A DNA stretch of 18,449 nucleotides from CAZOMR01 sp964580655 (lineage in GTDB: Bacteria; RBG-13-61-14; CAZOMR01): NCBI GenBank assembly GCA_964580655.1, contig CAZOMR010000032.1, positions 1 to 18,449 of the forward strand, written 5' to 3'. Position numbers and translations under genes: made by a program. Under the pieces are notes generated by a model. The model had not been told where the DNA came from. It made no database searches and saw only the letters and a list, made by a program, of their open reading frames with translations. Positions 14,771 to 18,449 of the stretch are shown here, piece after piece. The stretch's first letter is position 1, and each line of letters starts with the position of its first letter.

Positions 14771-14981
14771 TTCACCGCAGATCCTCCAGACCCGTAGGGT
14801 CCTACAGATCCGAAGGAGACGCAAAGGACGCAAAGAATAATAAATAAAAAATAAAGTTCGTTGCAAAGACGCCGCCGGCGCTCCATCCGCCGTCGGCCGA
14901 AACCTATGGCGTCGGAGCGGGGACGCAGAGAGAAAAATATAAAAAGGATCTTCTTCGCGTTCTTTGCGTCTTTGCGGTAAA
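14771..14981. repeat. Composite dispersed repeat with inverted ends (GACGCAAAG/CTTTGCGTC type)
   Basis: The block runs from TTCACCGCA (14771-14779) to TGCGGTAAA (14973-14981), which are near-perfect inverted ends. The left arm has GACGCAAAGGACGCAAAGAA; the right arm has TTCTTCGCGTTCTTTGCGTC. Inside are a GACCC-GTA-GGGTC hairpin (~14789-14801) and a second GCAAAGACGC...GACGCAG segment around CGCCGCCGGCG. It shares GCGTTCTTTGCGTC with the repeat at the assembly gap. No coding function; short antisense frames across it are low-complexity translations. It fills the whole proS-hydrolase spacer. Confidence 0.75.
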
Positions 14982-15000
14982 AGAGTTTTGAGGAAAAGCA

Positions 15001-18000
15001 ATGGATTATTCCAGTCTCCGGGATAAATTTCTGTCTCCCCCTCGTGAATACGGTCCCACCCCCTTCTGGGCTTTGAACAATGATCTCAATCCCGAAAGCC
15101 TTGCCCGGATTCTTGAGGAGTGCCGGATGCGAGGTCTTGCCGGCGTGTTCATGCATCCTCGCACAGGCATGGAGGTGGAATACCTGAGCGAGACTTTCTG
15201 GGAGAGGATGGGTTTTATCATTGAGAAGTGCGCGGAACTGGAACTGAAGGCCTGGATATACGATGAATATAACTGGCCAAGCGGACCGGCCGCAGGAAAG
15301 CTCTTGACCGAACACCCTGAGTTCACCCAGAAGTATCTCGACTACCTCTGGGCGGATAAAAAAAGGCCAGGCTCTCTGGTCCGGCATCCCGGGAAGGCAC
15401 TTGCCGCGTTTCTGGTCGGACACAGAATAGAGAATATAAGCGAGCGCATAGAAGACGGTCGGCTCAGTGCTCCGGGAGGTTTGTCCGGAAGACTGCTGGT
15501 TTTTTACGAGGCTGAGGTAACGGACAGAATGTTCGTGACCTCTAATGCGCCCTGGTGCAAATACCGCATCGGGTACCTTGACCTGATGAATCCGGCCGCG
15601 GTGCAGGCCTTCATGGACATCACTCACCGTGAATACGAAAAGCGGTTTGGAAAGCACTTCGGCAAGACCATCCCGGGGGTCTTCACGGATGAGCCACAGA
15701 ATTACCGGGGCTTTCCGTGGACCGGGAGGTTTCAAGAGGAATTCAAGGCGCGCAAAGGCTACGACATCCTTTCGCGTGTTTATGAACTCATAATTGATCG
15801 CGGTGATTTCAGGCTATGCAGGCAGGAGTTCTACGAGGTTGCCGAGTCTCTTTTTGCAGAGAGCTTCTACGAGCCGATCGGGGAGTGGTGCCGGGAGAGG
15901 GGCCTGATCTTCACCGGGCACCTTGGCCTGGAAGAGAGGCTTTCCGAGGTTTGCTCCAATCACGGCGGCTTGTATAGGGCCTATCATGCTATGCAGATGC
16001 CGGGCATTGATGCACTGGGCGACGGAAACGGGTTCGGGGGAGGGCTGGCCAACATGGAGGCTCCGCACTTCTCGCCCAAGGCCGCAAGCTCTATCGCGCA
16101 TTCAAGCGGAAGGGCCAGGGTGCTCTGCGAGGCTGGTGGAGGATGCGGCTGGCAGACAACACTCCATCGGCTGAAGATGCAACTGGACTGGCTTTTCGGA
16201 ACAGGAGTCAACTTCATCAACCCTCATCACATGCTCACAAGCCTCAAGGGCCTGCGAAAACGCGATTTCCCGCCAACACATTACATCCAGGAACCATGGT
16301 GGCAATACTATGAACATCATGCCCGATATATTCAACGGCTGTCTTTCCTTCTCTCACAGGGCGTGCATTGCGCGGACATCCTTTTATATGTCCCGGTTGA
16401 GACCCTTCATGCACTCCACCGAGGCCGCAGAAGGGAAAACAGGGAGTCTAACCAGGTCACTCAGGCATTCGAGGCCACGACATCGGCACTGCTCAAGCAC
16501 CAGCGTGACTTTGATTTCCTGTTCGCAGAAACCATCAAGGAGGGCAATGTCCGTATTGAAAAGGACAGGCTCCGCATCAAGGATGAAAGGTTTGCCGCGC
16601 TGATTATCCCTCGTCTTGAATTCCTTGACCGGGCCGCGGCAGAACTCCTTGCCAGATTCATTGAACATGGCGGACGCGCAATAGCACTCGGACCTCTGCC
16701 GCAGAAGGACGAGGGGGGTGAGGACCTGACCGGAACAATGGTCCGGCTGTTCCGCAATGAAAAGACCGCAAGCAGGGTTATCCATGTGCCGGATTATGTT
16801 GCGGGCAAGGAGGAGTTGATCATCGAGGCCCTCAACCGGATACAAACCCCGGATTTCCAGGCACAGGGAATACTGGCGCGAGACCTGATCTACCTTCACC
16901 GCGAGATTGATGGCACGGACATATACTTCGTGGCAAATCTATCCGGGCACGCGGGAAAGATGACGCTGTTATTCCGCTCAGAGAAGGGATGCCTGGAGGT
17001 ATGGCATCCACTCACCGGAAAAGCCGAGCGCGCGCCATTTGATCGGAGGATAAAAGGGAATATCCGGACCGCGTACTATTTCAAGCCCGGAGAGTCAGTG
17101 CTTTTTATCATATCCAGGAAGATCAAGCCACTGCCTTTCCAGGACGCGGATTTCTCCATACTGACTGCCGACGCGGATCACATGATCGGATTCAGCGATA
17201 AAGAAGAGGCTGTGGTCAAAGTCGAATCCGAATATATTACTCAAAAAGCGAAAAGCCCGGAGAGACCGCTCGAACTGCCAGAGCTCTGGGAGATCAGGCC
17301 TGAGGCCAGGAACACATGGGTGCTGGAGCCGTGGAAGGTCAAGTGCGAGAGACAAAAACCTCTTCCCGTGAGCCGCCTCAAATCCGGAGTACCTGGAGGA
17401 CATGAATTCCATTTCTCGCGGCAAACACGAATGATCATCTACCTCGGAAGGATACTCCTTCCACTTGCCAACCTCATCTTGCGGCCTGAGAAAAAATATC
17501 GCCACGAGAGATACCTCTCATTCGGAAACATCGAGCGACTCTATGACCCGGCAAGCAAGGTTCTCGGCATTGACATTCACAGGCTGGGCCTCTATCAGAC
17601 AATTGACACCCTGCTCCGGATTTCGGAATACCTTGACATCCGGACATTGTTTCGGGTATTCCCTCCACCTGGAAAGCCCTACGAGGCCTCGACAACCTTT
17701 GAACTGGACTACATCCCTGATGATCTTGAGCTTATTTACGAGGACCTGGGCGAGGAGGTAGAGCTTTTTCTCAATAACGAGCGAATCACCGAGAACCCCC
17801 GATCCGAGTTTTTATGGGATGAATGTAACCGTGCCGTGGCCATCGCTGACCGGGTGGGACCCGGCAAGAACACCCTGACCGTGAAAAGCAGACAGCTTGA
17901 ATGGCCCTGCATGGCTCCCAACCTGCACGGGCTGGAGTTCTTCGTGCTGAGGGGTTCTTTTGAGGTGCGCCAAAACCGGATGCTCAAGCCCGCAGGAGAG

Positions 18001-18357
18001 CCGGGGCCTCTCGGAGACTGGCGCGAGCAAGGTTATCCCAGCTATTCCGGGTTCATCACCTATCAGCAGAGTTTTGATATTCCCGCGAACTATCTTAAGT
18101 ATCATCTCGTGCTTGAGTGCGACACGGTTCACGAGACCCTCGAGCTTACAGTGAATGGAAACCCGGCTGGACTTTGCCTTGGCCCGCCTTTTCATCTTGA
18201 TGTATCAGGGTTTGTAAAAGAGGGAGGCAATGAATTTACACTCCGGGTCGGAAATACCGCGGCCAATCTCCTTGGCAGGCCCCGGGCATCCGGCCTGATA
18301 GGCCCTGTCCGCATCCGGCCGTATAACCGCTTTGAATTTTCCTTGAAGAAAAAATGA
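15001..18357 (+). CDS. Large GH106-like glycoside hydrolase (alpha-L-rhamnosidase-type)
   Basis: 1118 residues. The N-terminal TIM-barrel region starts with PTPFWALNNDLNPESLARIL, GLAGVFMHPRTGMEVEYLS and WIYDEYNWPSG (residues 85-95), then FTDEP with Glu231 and TGHLGLEERL with Glu311/312. This pattern is shared by GH106 and related rhamnosidase-type enzymes. The acidic residues are candidate catalytic groups, not assigned. Middle domains follow, and a C-terminal GH2-type sugar-binding beta-sandwich (~1010-1110) includes ECDTVHETLELTVNGNPAG and LDVSGFVKEGGNEFTLRVGN. Shine-Dalgarno GAGGAAAAG precedes the ATG. There is no signal peptide, unusual for a polysaccharide-degrading enzyme, so it probably acts on imported oligosaccharides. 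Its stop overlaps the start of a sugar kinase gene. Substrate is not certain. Confidence 0.75.
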   Translation: MDYSSLRDKFLSPPREYGPTPFWALNNDLNPESLARILEECRMRGLAGVFMHPRTGMEVEYLSETFWERMGFIIEKCAELELKAWIYDEYNWPSGPAAGKLLTEHPEFTQKYLDYLWADKKRPGSLVRHPGKALAAFLVGHRIENISERIEDGRLSAPGGLSGRLLVFYEAEVTDRMFVTSNAPWCKYRIGYLDLMNPAAVQAFMDITHREYEKRFGKHFGKTIPGVFTDEPQNYRGFPWTGRFQEEFKARKGYDILSRVYELIIDRGDFRLCRQEFYEVAESLFAESFYEPIGEWCRERGLIFTGHLGLEERLSEVCSNHGGLYRAYHAMQMPGIDALGDGNGFGGGLANMEAPHFSPKAASSIAHSSGRARVLCEAGGGCGWQTTLHRLKMQLDWLFGTGVNFINPHHMLTSLKGLRKRDFPPTHYIQEPWWQYYEHHARYIQRLSFLLSQGVHCADILLYVPVETLHALHRGRRRENRESNQVTQAFEATTSALLKHQRDFDFLFAETIKEGNVRIEKDRLRIKDERFAALIIPRLEFLDRAAAELLARFIEHGGRAIALGPLPQKDEGGEDLTGTMVRLFRNEKTASRVIHVPDYVAGKEELIIEALNRIQTPDFQAQGILARDLIYLHREIDGTDIYFVANLSGHAGKMTLLFRSEKGCLEVWHPLTGKAERAPFDRRIKGNIRTAYYFKPGESVLFIISRKIKPLPFQDADFSILTADADHMIGFSDKEEAVVKVESEYITQKAKSPERPLELPELWEIRPEARNTWVLEPWKVKCERQKPLPVSRLKSGVPGGHEFHFSRQTRMIIYLGRILLPLANLILRPEKKYRHERYLSFGNIERLYDPASKVLGIDIHRLGLYQTIDTLLRISEYLDIRTLFRVFPPPGKPYEASTTFELDYIPDDLELIYEDLGEEVELFLNNERITENPRSEFLWDECNRAVAIADRVGPGKNTLTVKSRQLEWPCMAPNLHGLEFFVLRGSFEVRQNRMLKPAGEPGPLGDWREQGYPSYSGFITYQQSFDIPANYLKYHLVLECDTVHETLELTVNGNPAGLCLGPPFHLDVSGFVKEGGNEFTLRVGNTAANLLGRPRASGLIGPVRIRPYNRFEFSLKKK

Positions 18358-18449
18358 ACCTCGATGTCATCTGCCTCGGAGAGGTGCTTGTTGATTTTAT
18401 CCCAAATAATGCAGTTGCCATTTTTTATTTCCCCGCCCAACTGCATCGC
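18354..18449 (+). CDS. PfkB-family sugar kinase, N-terminal 32 codons only
   Basis: ATG 18354 overlaps the hydrolase stop (ATGA), and the frame is open to the window end. MNLDVICLGEVLVDFIP is the characteristic first strand of PfkB/ribokinase-family kinases (fructokinase and relatives). The residues after it (NNAVAIFYFPAQLHR) do not resemble the expected continuation. The overlap indicates an operon with the hydrolase: sugars released would be phosphorylated. The odd continuation coincides with an inverted repeat at the contig end and may be an assembly artefact. Confidence 0.6.
   Translation, partial: MNLDVICLGEVLVDFIPNNAVAIFYFPAQLHR
18409..18446. repeat. Inverted repeat at contig end
   Basis: ATGCAGTTG (18409-18417) and CAACTGCAT (18438-18446), perfect 9-base arms with a 20-base loop, three bases from the end of the sequence. 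It lies where the kinase reading frame stops looking like a kinase. Confidence 0.6.

Noticed and set aside
14554..15735. 393-codon minus-strand open frame across the proS end, the repeat and the hydrolase start
   Set aside because: It is antisense to two well-supported genes and its middle is translated repeat (LCVLCVSFGS type). No family signature.

Overview
The window is a metagenome-style contig from a Gram-negative, lipopolysaccharide-making bacterium. It carries Kdo-synthesis genes, has a run of exactly 100 N, and ends inside a gene at both edges. The core of the window is GC-rich, with strong Shine-Dalgarno sequences and some TTG starts. I cannot name a phylum. The metal-dependent KdsA, the dispersed GCGTTCTTTGCGTC repeats and the mixed gene content fit an uncultured, omnitroph- or deltaproteobacterium-like lineage, but that is a guess.

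Left end (1-1680, minus strand, clearly AT-rich): an incomplete McrB-like restriction ATPase, preceded on the same strand by a small four-cysteine protein that is cut by the assembly gap. This looks like an acquired defence island whose nuclease partner would lie off the left edge.

1851-7011 (plus strand): a sigma70-type promoter drives kdsB, kdsA and kdsD, which make and activate Kdo. An AT-rich MntA/HepT (nucleotidyltransferase/HEPN) toxin-antitoxin module sits directly after kdsD. It lies between two copies of the kdsD 3' end that share 26 identical bases. The second copy's stop codon overlaps the start of a GT-C-type membrane glycosyltransferase, so the ancestral order was probably kdsD-glycosyltransferase. 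kdsC is not present.

7054-10225: a B12-binding radical SAM enzyme, possibly with a leaderless mRNA, then a two-gene unit with its own promoter. The unit encodes a TPR protein and a PAS protein whose histidine-kinase domains are degenerate.

10308-12783: two tightly coupled acyl-CoA dehydrogenase genes. Only the second keeps the catalytic glutamate and the FAD-site signature, which suggests a heteromeric enzyme.

12784-14770: a hairpin-rich intergenic stretch, then prolyl-tRNA synthetase with a clear promoter. 14771-14981 is a dispersed repeat of the same family that abuts the assembly gap. 15001-18449: a large GH106-like glycoside hydrolase without a signal peptide, overlapped by the start of a PfkB-type sugar kinase at the contig edge. 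I see no tRNA, rRNA, CRISPR array, integrase or transposase.
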